A stretch of DNA of 64,000 nt, taken from contig PQWQ01000001.1 in the NCBI GenBank assembly GCA_002943765.1, positions 4,375,501-4,439,500 on the forward strand. The letters run 5' to 3'. The notes beneath the pieces are model-generated. The model worked only from the letters and a program-made list of their open reading frames with translations, made no database searches and was not told the origin of the DNA. The DNA is from Psoroptes ovis. Taxonomy: Eukaryota > Arthropoda > Arachnida > Sarcoptiformes > Psoroptidae. Shown piece after piece: positions 48,702 through 61,024 of the stretch (its first letter is position 1; the number at the start of each line of letters is the position of its first letter). Made by a program: the position numbers and the translations under genes.

Positions 48702-50894
48702 ATGAATCGTTCATTGAAGAATATTATTAATTTAAGCAACAGTATAATCGGTGTATCAATATTGGCAATGCCATTATGTTTTAAACAATGTGGCATCATA
48801 TTGGCCTTATTCATAATATCATTCAGTGCCTTATTAAATTATTTTAGCTGTTATTTATTATTAAAATCAGCGATCATTAATCGAAGAAGAAATTATGAGC
48901 TATTATCATATGATGTATTTGGTAATGGTGGTAAAACATTAGTAGAAATATGTTTATTATTATATCTTCTAGGGACATGTGTTGCATTTTTTGTTATCGT
49001 CGGTGATATAGCATCATCATTAATTGTACATATATTTGAATTTGAACAAGGACCACACATACGTGCATTATGTATGACAATATTAGCAATGTTTATTATA
49101 TTACCATTAGGTTTATTACGCGATGTTAATAATTTAACATCATTCTCTATGATGTCATTGATTGTTTATCTATTTTTAGCATTAAGAATGTTATATTTAT
49201 CATTGGACAATATTTTATTATTGCCATCAACTACAATACAACATACACCGCAATCAACAATGATTGTTAATAATATAAATAATGATGATTCAATATTACA
49301 GCACTTAAATTATTGGAATTCATCTTATTTTATTACTTATTTGCCAATATTTTCAATGGCATTATCATGTCAATCACAATTGTTTGAAATATTTAATCAA
49401 GAATTATATCAAACAAATAAAAATGGTTCATCATTACGTTTGATTATGCGATCAATAAAGCGAGCAATAATTATTTGTTCATTTGTTTATATAATCATTG
49501 GTTGTACTGGTTATATTGCATTTTATAATATAAATTTTACGGGAAATATATTGAAAAATTTACCGGTCGGTTTTATAACAAGATTGACATTATTATTATT
49601 TTTGATAACAATATTGACCAGTTTTCCATTATGTTTATTTCCATGTCGTACCAGTTTTCATTCCTTATTATTTCGTAAAGGTATTCATTATGATCTATTA
49701 AGTACATCACATTCATCCATACATATGAGTGATTATCAATTTAAATTGATTACAATTTTATTGATAATTACAACAATGGGCATATCAATCATATTTCCAC
49801 GTATTGAATTAATTCTAGCATTAATTGGATCAACAATAGGTTCATTAATTTGTCTCATAATACCGGCATTAATATTTATAAAAATATGTGATAAAAATAC
49901 TGTGGAATATTTATTATCATATTTATTATTATTTTTCGGTACAGTCATATTAGTATTTTGTACAATGTCCGCCTTACATAATATATCGATGGCAAGAAAT
50001 CAAGAAATTGAAGATAAAATCAATGAATTTAAGCTGCAGCAACAGCAAAAATCGGTGATAAACGTACTGAAAATAATTAAAATGGACGATAAACAACAAC
50101 CGAAATCATCGACACCAACAATGGATATGAAAAGTCGAATAAAAAATATAAATAAATTGAAAGAATCAATTAAAAATGATATTAATCGTTTGAAAAAACA
50201 GGAAAGTATTCTCAAGCACTTAGAGCAACAACAACAGCATCAATTGCAGCAGCAACAGCCAACACCGCAACAAAAAATTCAACAACATCCACTTAAATTG
50301 ATTCAAAATCAAACAATAGCAAGCGCAACAAAATCAATGATGATTGATGGTCAATCGAAATTATTGAAAAATCAATCATTATTACAGTCACAACTGCCAC
50401 AATCAATGCAGCAACAATCACAACAGCAACAAATGCAATCGAAATTGCAGCAACCACCAGTCAATATCATATCAAATAAACAATTAAAATTGACTAATAA
50501 TAATCAATCGATAGTATTGAATGTAACTAATAACTCTTCTACTTTGATTATCATTGCTGCAGCAAACATTACCAATCATAATAATAATTCCAATAATTTA
50601 AAAATGAAAGAACCAACAAAACTAATCAATCAATCGAAATCGAAACCACCGCAATCATTACCGATGATTAATAATAATAATAATAATGATGATAATCAAA
50701 ATATGATGAAAAATTTTGACAAAATAAAAACAAATAATCATCATCATCAACAACAACAACAACAAAATCAAAATAATCGTAACAATTCCATTAATAATTC
50801 CATATATCCGTATTCCAATAAACAACAATCAAATGAAACAAATGTATTCAACAATAAAAACAACAACAATGGTCAAAGGCCATTATCATTATAG
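48702..50894 (+). CDS. SLC38A10: SLC38A10-like sodium-coupled amino-acid transporter
   Basis: Member of the AAAP (SLC38) family; SLC38A10 is a Golgi/ER-associated neutral amino-acid transporter with a long cytosolic tail (family knowledge). Intronless, 730 residues. The N-terminus IINLSNSIIGVSILAMPLCF, followed by KQCGIILA, is diagnostic for the family's first helix, and about 11 hydrophobic helices fill residues 8-430. Other shared text is LGTCVAFFVIVGDI, ALSCQSQLFEI and GSTIGSLICLIIPAL. From about 440 on, the protein is Gln-, Asn- and Lys-rich with coiled-coil-like stretches and poly-Gln runs, as in the long SLC38A10 tail, but with no sequence match I can point to. Confidence 0.87.
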   Translation: MNRSLKNIINLSNSIIGVSILAMPLCFKQCGIILALFIISFSALLNYFSCYLLLKSAIINRRRNYELLSYDVFGNGGKTLVEICLLLYLLGTCVAFFVIVGDIASSLIVHIFEFEQGPHIRALCMTILAMFIILPLGLLRDVNNLTSFSMMSLIVYLFLALRMLYLSLDNILLLPSTTIQHTPQSTMIVNNINNDDSILQHLNYWNSSYFITYLPIFSMALSCQSQLFEIFNQELYQTNKNGSSLRLIMRSIKRAIIICSFVYIIIGCTGYIAFYNINFTGNILKNLPVGFITRLTLLLFLITILTSFPLCLFPCRTSFHSLLFRKGIHYDLLSTSHSSIHMSDYQFKLITILLIITTMGISIIFPRIELILALIGSTIGSLICLIIPALIFIKICDKNTVEYLLSYLLLFFGTVILVFCTMSALHNISMARNQEIEDKINEFKLQQQQKSVINVLKIIKMDDKQQPKSSTPTMDMKSRIKNINKLKESIKNDINRLKKQESILKHLEQQQQHQLQQQQPTPQQKIQQHPLKLIQNQTIASATKSMMIDGQSKLLKNQSLLQSQLPQSMQQQSQQQQMQSKLQQPPVNIISNKQLKLTNNNQSIVLNVTNNSSTLIIIAAANITNHNNNSNNLKMKEPTKLINQSKSKPPQSLPMINNNNNNDDNQNMMKNFDKIKTNNHHHQQQQQQNQNNRNNSINNSIYPYSNKQQSNETNVFNNKNNNNGQRPLSL

Positions 50895-53388
50895 AAAAAA
50901 TGGATCAAAATTATATGATATTCTCATACATCTGTTATTATTATTATTAATATAATTTTAAATTGTGGTTATTATCATTATCATTATTTTTTTTTAATTA
51001 AAAAATGATTATTTTGAATAAAATAATGAACAAATTTTAAAGTTCCAAATATCTCTGGTTATCATTGAATTTCGACACACACACACACACCGATTGCAGC
51101 TGCTTCGATTGATATACAGCAACAACAAATCAGAAACTTCGAGCAGATATTGGATGGATGTGTTCCATTTTCCAGCATTTTGCATTGCCATTCAATGGCA
51201 ATTGACATTTGTTTTTGGATCATGATCATCATCCAATAATCTTATCAAAAACAATTAATCTTTTGATAATGGCGATGTTGATGGTAGGTATTTTATTTGT
51301 TCATTTCTATTTATTCCAATTCATAAATCTATGGATGGATTATGGTGTTTTAATATTTTCATACACGTAAATGTATTACATATGTAATCTTTATTATTAT
51401 CATTATATTATGGTCATTATCAACTTCATCATCATTATTATTACATTTGACAATTTGTATTGCAAAAAATCAATGCATTTGCATATGAATGAAATACATT
51501 CATTATGAGTGATGATAAATAAATGAAATAAATAAAATCAATGTGGGTGATTATCATTGCATTTCATTATTGTGTTATCATCATCAGAATTCGTGGACTT
51601 TTGTGGATTTGAATTTATGTTTTTTAAATTTGGTAAAATTTAAATTTTTCGAAAATATTTTTTATGGAAATTTTACACGAAAAAAACGAATTTTTCTCGA
51701 AAACATATCCAACTCAAAATGATTTGCTTTGACACCTAATCATTGATTGTTTGACCACTGTTTGACCCTATGATCATTCGTCGACCAATTATTGTTTGAA
51801 GAAATCACAAAAAAAATAAATAAAACATCTTTGACATCCGATACGAATTTTTCTCAAATTCATAATTACACAGACAAATACAAGTTGATTTGTATAATCA
51901 TTGATTGGTGATGACAAGAAAAATGTTTTGTTTTGTTTGCTTATTATTATGATACCTTGTTTATCAGGTCTTAGCCTCATAATAGTATTATTGGTTTGAT
52001 GATAATAATATATTATCAAAGATTTATTTGTTTTACACGATGATCATGACAAGAAATGATTTTTAAAACAAATAAATCGTGTTTCACGTGTGTGTCTACT
52101 ATTGTTTTTTGTTTGATTTGATTTTGATGTGTTTACATCACACATCAAAATACATACAGAGGCAAACACACCCACTTAAATAGGCATCATACACTCAAAT
52201 TGTATCATGTCATTTCAAATTGTTCAAAAAAAATGTGTGATGATTGATGTTTCGAATGATCATGATTAAATGATGCTACCGGGTTTGCTTCGGTGATCAT
52301 CATCATCATCATCATGATCTATCGATCACTTGTTCCAATCATTTTGAACAAACATCACCGCCATCACCATGGCCACCACCAAACATCACCATAATCGTCG
52401 AAATATATGATTATCAATCACATTCATCGAAAAACAATGAAAAATTGTTAATGATTAGTTCTTGAGCTTAATTTGCTTGATGCAATCATCATCATCATTT
52501 GGCCATTCGTTATACGGAATTGGACGATGTCTTATCCAGTGATGATCTCAATTGTAATTCTCAATCCTCGGAATCATTGATTGCATACAAATCACTGAAT
52601 TAAATGATCTCTCTCTAAATCGTTTATTGTCAATGAATTGAAAGATACCATTGATTGAATTGGTCTTCAAATGAATTAAATTTAATATGATTATCATTCA
52701 CTTAAAGAAAAAAAGGCGGAGTCATCTAAGCAATTCAATAGTCAAAAACGAGATTTTTCGTCATGAAATTTTTGTGTTTTATACTGCTTATCCCGTGCCT
52801 GTCACGGGCATTTCATACTGTTTAATGAAAACAAGCAACAGTTTTGATGATGATTTTTTAGAAATTTTTCAACCATTAAGTGGGTTGAACATTTTGAAAA
52901 TTTTGCATCAATTTTTCAACTATTTCATTGACTGTATCATGGGTATTCTGTTCATTTATTTCGACGATCCAAAAGGTGGAGTTTCATTTTTGGATATATT
53001 TCGTTATAGGATTTGATTAGATTTAATTTTTTTCTGGTTTTTTAAAATTTTGTCATTTGGCAATTGGTTATTGTTTGTTTGCCTGAAAACACAAACAAAC
53101 ATTGGTCGCATCTTCATCATCATTATTCGTTGAACAGCTGAACAAATATCGTCAAAATTCTCATTAAAAAATTCCCAAATTTTAATTTTGTTTTAATTTG
53201 ATTTGTGTTTGATTTTCGGGAAATATTCGCCGGAAACTGTCTGCGAAAAAAATTTTTGCATCATAACCTTACCTTTGGACCTGATAGAGCCGACCTCAAC
53301 CAACGACGACCCTGCAAAATACCTCAAAAACAGTAGTAGTGATAAGTGGTCGCATGTCACAGAGAATCAAATAAATCTAAAATTAAAG
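50895..53388. other. Intergenic region upstream of gcm
   Basis: 2.5 kb with a (CA)8 tract near 51075-51091, ATC simple repeats near 52297-52316, and a GC-rich hairpin (CCCGTG / CACGGG) at 52792-52808. A 109-codon open frame at 52687-53016 has no recognisable domain and is not called. Regulatory elements of gcm are the likely content. Confidence 0.55.
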
Positions 53389-56300
53389 ATGCTACGAAAA
53401 TCATCGACGACAACAACGTTTGAATGGGATATTAATGATACACAAATACCAGATGTAAGTACATCAATTGATTGATTGATTGACTTTTATTTCTGAATCT
53501 CTGTTTCATTTGAAATCAAAATTATTCAAAAAAATCACAGTCAAAGGTTAAAAGGTACCATCCAGGGTTATCATATCTTAATGTGTTTACCTTTTATCGC
53601 AATGATTTGGCCGAATTTGCTAGAATTATTTCCCAAATCTTTAATCGGCCATAGTCCTCGAGCCTCACCTTATTTTTTTTCCTTTGACCAATAAGTTCGG
53701 CTATGGCCGAACCCAAGTTTTTAAAGATACCAGAACTAGAAACATATTAAAATAATAATCATTCAAAGTAATTGTTTTCATTTCTTTGGTCATTTGTGTT
53801 TGTTTCGGTTAAAAATTTGGTCGAATCAGTCAAACAATTAGCGACATAATTGCGAAATATTATCATTATTTTGAAAATTACTTTAAATCATTTTGAATTG
53901 CTTTAAATCATTTAAAAGATTATTTTCACAGAATTATTTTCGTATTATGCATTTCATATTTGTTAATGACATTCAAAAAAAAGACTTTAGGAAAATATAA
54001 TGATCATTGATTTGATTGGTACATATTTGACGTATCTATTCATCGAATTGAATCAATTGTACCATTTTTAAATGAATGAATGGACCAAATAAATGAATGT
54101 TCAAATGACTGCATCATACAAATGAATGTATGAATGGACCATTTTTAAATGGATGATTTGAACCAATTTGTATGAATGATAATTTATTCAGAATGATTAT
54201 CTTCTTATGGCTGGAATCATCTCTGTTCAATGATAAAATGGTCAATTCATTTTTTAGTGAAAAATTATTATGAAATTTTTTTGTAATTATGAAAATTAAA
54301 GCTAATTTTCAATTGCCATTTACATTTGTTAAATAAAATTAAAGTTTGATTTAAATTTGAATTTTTGGAAATAATTGTAATGATTTCACTTTATTTTGAA
54401 ATCATTACAATTGATAATAATTTAATGATTGTTGTACAAATGATCAATATTTTCCTTTTGTTTTTCAACTGCTTTAATTGCTTGAGGCAGTTGGGTTAAT
54501 TTATTGAGAAAAATTCATTTTTGAATTGATTTGAATTTTTTGAACAGATAACAAAATATGATGAATATCAAGAATGGACCGATGGACATTGTAAATTTGT
54601 TTATCGTTTAGATTGTGAAGAAGCACGTAGACATTCAAGCGGTTGGGCAATGCGTAATACAAATAATCATAATGTTAATATATTGAAAAAATCATGTTTA
54701 GGCGTATTAGTGTGTAATAAACGTTGTATATTAGACAATGGTCAATCAATACATTTACGGCCAGCAATTTGTGATAAAGCACGTAAAAAACAACAAAATA
54801 AATCATGTCCAAATCGTCATTGTAATGGACGATTAGAAGTACAACCATGTAAAGGACATTGTGGTTATCCGGTAACACATTTTTGGCGCCATACAAAATA
54901 TGCCATATTTTTTCAGGTAAATTCATTATTTTGATTGTAATTTCAAATTGATGACAATAATGACACGTAGAAACTAAGGCAAATTTGATCTTGATCAATA
55001 AATTTTGAAAAAAGCTAAGGCTATAGTCTGAAAATTTTTGCAAAAATCTAAAAAATCTAAGGCTATACATCGTCAAAATTTAAGGTTATAGTCTTTGAAA
55101 TTTTTTTTCAAATCCAAAAAATCTAAGGTCATAGTCTTTGAAAATTTTTCAAAATTTTGAAAAAATCTAAGACTATAGTCTGGAAAATTATGAAAAATCG
55201 GAAAAAAATCTAATCCTTTGGAAACTTTTATCTTTTTATCGATAGGCTAAAGGTAATCATGATCATGTACGACCAGAACCTAAATCAAAAATTGATGCAC
55301 GTGGTTTCGGTATTAAATATTCAAAATCATTGTTATCAACAAAATCATCGATATTATTATCATCAACATCGACAATGTTAGCAACAACGGCATCATCTTC
55401 ATTGTTTACAATTCAGGTAAGAATTAATACAATTTCATCATTACATTGAATACACGATGAGAATTTGAACATCAGTCATTATTTGAATTTTCTGTTTTTT
55501 CTTATTTTCAATTTCAATGTTTAATGTTCAAATTTTCTGCATCGTTTGTCATCATCATATGTACATAGAACAATAGCAATAATAATAAATTGAATAAAAA
55601 TATAACAAAATCAATAACAAATAATCGTCGTATGTTAATGATGAAAAAAAATGAAACAAAATCGAAACGAAAAATATTGAAAACATTAGTTGCTGCAGCG
55701 ACAACCACAGCTACCGCAGCATCCGTAGCAGCAATGCCTTTAATTAAATCACATCAATCACAACAACAGCAGCAACATGAACAGTCGTTGCAATTTAAAG
55801 AACATCAAACGACACAACATCAGTCATATGATAATTTACAATATTTTGATTATCAACAAAATGAACAACAACAAATGAATCATTATCAACATCATCATCA
55901 TTATCATCATTCATCGAATATGATTTATTATGAACAAAATAATTTACTGATAAAACAAAACATTGTTAGCAATTGTAATTGTTTTATTTATCATAATAAT
56001 AATGATAATGATTGTTTAATTGATAATCAAAATATTATTTGTGATCATAATATTGATGATGTTGTCGTGCATGATGAACAACGGCTACAACAGCAACAAT
56101 TTAAAAATATTTTACAAAATTTACAATTACAACATCAATCAGTATCGGCAATGGCATCAGTTGATAATGATATAAAATCACCAATTATCGGTAAGTTTTA
56201 CAGCTGATTTGATAAGAATTTTTCAAATAAATTTATTCATATTAGAATTATGTTCGATTGAAGAAAAATCTGAATATCATAATCCGGAACAGCAGCAACA

Positions 56301-56883
56301 ATTGCAACATATCCAGCACCAGCAACCGCAATTGATGCAACATTATGAACATAATAATTATGATAACATATTTTCAAACGATTCATATTATTGTAACAAT
56401 CATCATCATAATGATAGCAATAATCAATCATCATATTCATCGACCACTGTTGACGAACATTTCGATGTTGATAATTCGAATCAAAATCAAGAATATTTTG
56501 CGTCTTATACGAATAATAATGATTATCAACACCAGCAACAAGATGACAATGATTATTCAATAAATTTCAATTACAATGATCATTATTATCATCCACCATA
56601 TTATCAACAACAATTAACAACAAATGATCAACAATTAGATAATGAATATAATTGCAATTATGATTATCTTTATCAACAGCAACAGCAACAATACTATCCA
56701 TATACCTCAATTGATTACGTGAAACAAGATTATGATTATTCATCATATTTTAATGATAATTACGATAATAATAACCAACAGTATCAGCAGCAACAAGAGC
56801 GAGAACAAATGCAATATTATAATCACTTCAATAATAATGATAATAACTATGATTATAATCATCAATATTATTATTATCAATGA
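53389..56883 (+). CDS. gcm: Glial cells missing (GCM) transcription factor
   Basis: Zinc-containing GCM-domain factor. In flies it specifies glia and haemocytes; in vertebrates, placenta and parathyroid (family knowledge). Exons 53389-53454, 54548-54916, 55246-55416, 55569-56190 and 56246-56883 give 621 residues. The GCM domain spans about residues 13-165: FEWDINDTQIPD at the end of exon 1, then YQEWTDGH, SGWAMRNTNNHNVNILKKSC, LRPAICDKARKKQQNKSCPN, PVTHFWRHTKYAIFFQ and, in exon 3, AKGNHDHVRPEPK. ATG 53389 is the first suitable start; the same frame is open further upstream without an ATG. The C-terminal 400 residues are Gln/Asn/His/Tyr-rich and have no fold I recognise. Intron 1 (1,093 bp) and intron 2 (329 bp) are long for this window. 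Confidence 0.95.
53645..53712. promoter_or_regulatory. Inverted GGCC-rich motif inside gcm intron 1
   Basis: TCGGCCATAG at 53645-53654 is repeated in inverted form as CTATGGCCGA at 53701-53710. The right copy lies inside the near-perfect palindrome GTTCGGC-TATG-GCCGAAC (53695-53712). This stands out in AT-rich sequence and could be a factor-binding pair. Confidence 0.4.
55010..55222. repeat. Degenerate tandem repeat in gcm intron 2
   Basis: Units starting CTAAGG or TAAGG recur at about 55015, 55057, 55080, 55123 and 55167. Spacing is mostly 42-44 bp, with one short unit of 23. Each unit carries a CTATAGTCT-like core and ends in a T- or A-rich run. The core in the last unit is the palindrome AGACTATAGTCT. 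Confidence 0.65.
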
Positions 56884-56948
56884 TTTTATTTGTAAATAAT
56901 GATAATTATTGTATTTGATATTTTTTACAAGTTAATAAATGTTTTCCA

Positions 56949-59900
56949 TCAATTATTATCATCATTTTTTTCTAAATTGATCAATGATTTTGTTTGTAGC
57001 TCATTATTATTGTTAGAACTTGTGCCATCATTTGTAGCTCCGCTGGCGCCACTACTGCTGCTTGCAAATAATGACATGAAATTTGATAATAAATTTCGAT
57101 TTCCAGGAGTTGTTGATGTAGATGATGATGCGATCGATGAAGATGATGGTGATTGTATCAATAATGATGTTGTCATTGTATTTATAACACGATTATTACT
57201 ATTTGCGATTAATTGTTTTAATTTTTCTGAATTTGCCGGACACTTGGATATTTGTTGTATTTTCACTCGATAAAATTTGGTATTCACCGGTAAACGATAA
57301 CGATTTTCTTCCTGATTGGACGAATGGTTTTAAAAATCGATTAATTAGTCATAGACATTGATTATATTCTTGGAAATTACCTTTCTAATTTGACAATACT
57401 CTTTTTCAGTGATTTTCGCTATTATCCAATCATGTTCATTTGTGATTCGATCTAAAATTGAAAATGATTAGAAATTTACAATTGAAATTTTTGAAAAAAT
57501 TCACCTTTACTCAGATCACATTCTTTTAATGAATCTGAATGTATGTAATGTAAATCATTTAATTTAGTATAAACGATAAAATTTTCATATTTTTTCTCAT
57601 AATAAACAAGTACAGTGTTACCGATTTCACAGCTGTCATAAAACAATGAATAGATCAATTAATCAAATGATAATTATGGGAAAAAAAATTCACAAACCTA
57701 TTGACAGTTATTTTTTCTTCAATGTTTGTGTCTAAATTTACCATCAATTGTTTGCTGGATTTAGACATTAATTTTGGCTAATTGGTGAATAACATAGAAT
57801 TAATAACTAGATTAAAATTATAAGAATCAACCACTTACACTATCCGGTGTTGTAATCGATGTTGTTGGCAATGATATGACTGAACGTGAATTCAATGCAT
57901 CTACATTTTGATTAAATTCATCTAAATCATTTTTCAATGAATACAATATTTGTTTTGCATCAATATTTTGATCATTATTACTGTCACTTGTACGCTGATC
58001 TAGATGTTTAGTTAGACAAGATAATAGATTATCATATAATGATAATTTTTGTTTAATAAAGTCATTATTCAACATTTCATATTCCTGATTATTATTCGGT
58101 TGTTGTTGCTGCATTATTAATGATTTCTTTCTCAAAGATAATAACTGTGACTGTTGTTTTTCCATATCATTACGTAATGATTGAATCATAGTATCATAAT
58201 CATTCTTCATCGATTTCATTGATTGTTCATATTCAATTTTTTGATCATTAATGAATTGCTTCAATTTTTGTATCTCTCTATCTTGTGCTGATTGATCAAC
58301 AATATCTAATTGTACTTTTTCTAAACTTGTTTCCGATGCAGTACGTTCGATCGATGTTGTCGATATTGCCAATTTAAAACGTTGCCGTAATGTTTCCAGT
58401 TCATTTTTATGTTCAAAATTTAATTGATCCCGTAATTTTTGTATTTGTTGTTCTTTTTCTTGTATTATTTTTTCTTTATTCATTTCGACAGCAATTTCAT
58501 ATTGTTTTTGCAATTCATTTAGCATTTTACTTACAGATGGTAAACGATTCGAATTCAGATCCATGAATAAATTCAATATTTCACATTTATAATTTTGAAT
58601 TTTTTCACAATGAATCATTGATATTTGTTTGATATGATTGATAATTCTTCTATTATTATTCAATGTATTCGTTTGTGATTCAATTTTATCATATTGTTCT
58701 TGTATTTGTTTCCAACATTCTTCATTTTTTACCTTTTCTTCTGATAATTTATGTTTCAATGAGGCTATTTTTGAAGAATTTTGTTTCAATTCATCTTCAT
58801 TTCGGGTGATTTTTTCATTTAATTCATCAATCATTTTTTTGTCATTCATTTCGTTTACTTTCATTTGGTTTGATTGATTTTCAATTGTATGTAATTGCGA
58901 TTTCAATGCAATTAAATCATTATTGTAATCAAAGAAATTATTTTTTAATAGTTTCTGAGATTCATTGAAATTTTTGGCGATTTCATTTTGATTCAATTTG
59001 AATAATTCTAAAGATTTTTTGTGCTTTTCAAACAATTCTTGATAATGATTTAAATCATTTTCTAGATTTTCAATTTGTATATTTTTAGCATTCAAAATTG
59101 AAGCATTAATTTCATGATTTTCAATATCATTCATTGATAATTCAGTGGCTGTAGCAATATCATTATGTTCAGTTACGATGGTGATTTTGTTGTTATTTTC
59201 TTGTAATTTGGACATGGAAATTAAATCAGGCACATTCGATAAAGGCATTAAATAATCGTCACTAAACGTTTCAGGTATTTTTTTACGCAAATATTCGACA
59301 TCTTCCATTGATAATTGAGGTAGTGATTGATCGATACGAATTGGTTCATCAATGAAATTTTCGGGCATATCATTCATACCAGGAAAAAAACAACGTATAA
59401 AATGATTATCGATTTGTTCTGAAAATTTCAATCGTAACGATTGTTCATTTTCAATTAATTGTTTCGATTGTTCCGAAATCATTTCGGCCCAGTCATAAAA
59501 CATTTGGCTGAATGTTTTGCGTCGTAATACTTCAACGATTGAATCGAAATATATTTTTGGACATTGGTGTAAATTATGTATGACATCTAATTTTTTACGT
59601 ATTTTTTGTAATTTTATACCAACAAAAACAATGGTATCATCGACTTGTTTCAATTTTTCTTCAATATGTATGATCCAACGTAACCTTTGATTTATATTTG
59701 CTGATAATTCATATTTTGCATCACGAAATTTTTTCTCTAAATCAATTAATTCCAAATGATTATCTAACATTGTTTGTAATTGTTCTACATGTGTTTGGCA
59801 TAAATCAGGTAATATAGATCGATCTTTTAGATTAGATAATCTTGATTGATTCTGTTTAAAACCTTCGGTAACAATACCTTGTTTATCAAATATTTTTTTA

Positions 59901-61024
59901 GCTGTGCGTATTAATTGTTCTAAAGCTGAAAGCCTTTGTGTTAAACCTTTCACTTCTTTCATATCGTTTTTATTGCAATCATTCAATACCATATCGATAT
60001 CGATCTCTAATTTTTTCAATTTATCACTGTCATAATCATTTAATAATTCATCATAACAATATAATTCATCTAATTTTGAATGATTATTATTTTTCAGTAT
60101 CCATTCTAATAATGTTAGTTCTTTGTTATCATTATTTTCATTAATCAATGATGTTGATGTATTCATTATTAATGAATTCAGTATTGGTATCCTTGATAAT
60201 ATTTCTTTGTCCTTTTTAAAACTGTCAAATAATTAAATATCAATTAATTAACAATCATAAAGTATTAAAATCAGATATTAATGATTTCTCAATGATACAT
60301 ACTTTTCTAAAAGATTTAAATATGTGGGTTTATTTTTTAATATATCTCTGTACAAGGCTTTGATTTTCAATGTTTTATTTTCAAATGATTGCACAATATC
60401 TTCTAAATTGGCCACAACGGCTGCCCAACTTTGTTGTTGTAAATGCTGATCATGTAATAATCGTTCACATCGATGATATATAAAACTATCTTGTTCATAT
60501 AATTGTATTGCCATTTCATTACGGCAAACAACTGTATTGAAATTCGGTTCCATTTTTAAACAAGATTTCACTCGTTCTTTCATATTATCATCATCAATTC
60601 CACTATTGATACTGTAATTATTTTTATTAATCGCTATTGCTTGTGATGATGAAGAGGATGATGATGATGGTGATGCATATGTTTGGTCAAGATTATCAAG
60701 CGATGATAATTCATAATTTTTACAAAATAAAAATATAGGACTAGTATCAGTTCCTGCTGATGAATATTGACAAACACGTTCATGTGATAATAAACTTTCA
60801 CCACCACTAATCAATAATACCTGATTCATTATTGGTATTTTGTATTGTTCATAAATGGCTCTTTTTAAATTATCAACACTGTCAATCATTGAAAATAATG
60901 AGGAAATAAGAGTCAATTTCAGACAGTCATGACGAGAAAATCATCCAAAAACTTACGTCTCGATTGCCAAATTTACATCAAATGTCATCATTGTTCCATT
61001 GTTGACCCAGAATATGTACAACAT
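56949..61024 (-). CDS. RB1CC1: FIP200/RB1CC1 autophagy scaffold
   Basis: Scaffold of the ULK1/Atg1 autophagy-initiation complex, with an ubiquitin-like N-terminus and a C-terminal Claw that binds cargo receptors (family knowledge). Seven minus-strand exons: 61024-60957, 60878-60303, 60221-57839, 57777-57698, 57632-57505, 57451-57381 and 57311-56949; 1222 residues. The start MLYIFWVNNGTMMTFDV, then AGTDTSPIFLF and QQSWAAVVANLEDI, match the FIP200 N-terminus. The Atg17-like region has LPDLCQTHVEQL. A coiled coil fills about 560-990. The Claw (about 1036-1120) includes LVYYEKKYENFIVY, LHYIHSDSL, KEYCQIRK and NTKFYRVK. The vertebrate protein ends just after this; here about 100 Ser/Asn-rich residues follow. 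It is convergent with gcm, with 65 bp between stops. Confidence 0.95.

Noticed and set aside
52687..53016. 109-codon plus-strand open frame upstream of gcm
   Set aside because: No recognisable domain, no conserved phrase and no splice link to gcm in phase; probably chance.
53203..53388. 62 extra N-terminal gcm codons from 53203
   Set aside because: The first codon is TTG and there is no ATG before 53389; more likely 5' UTR.
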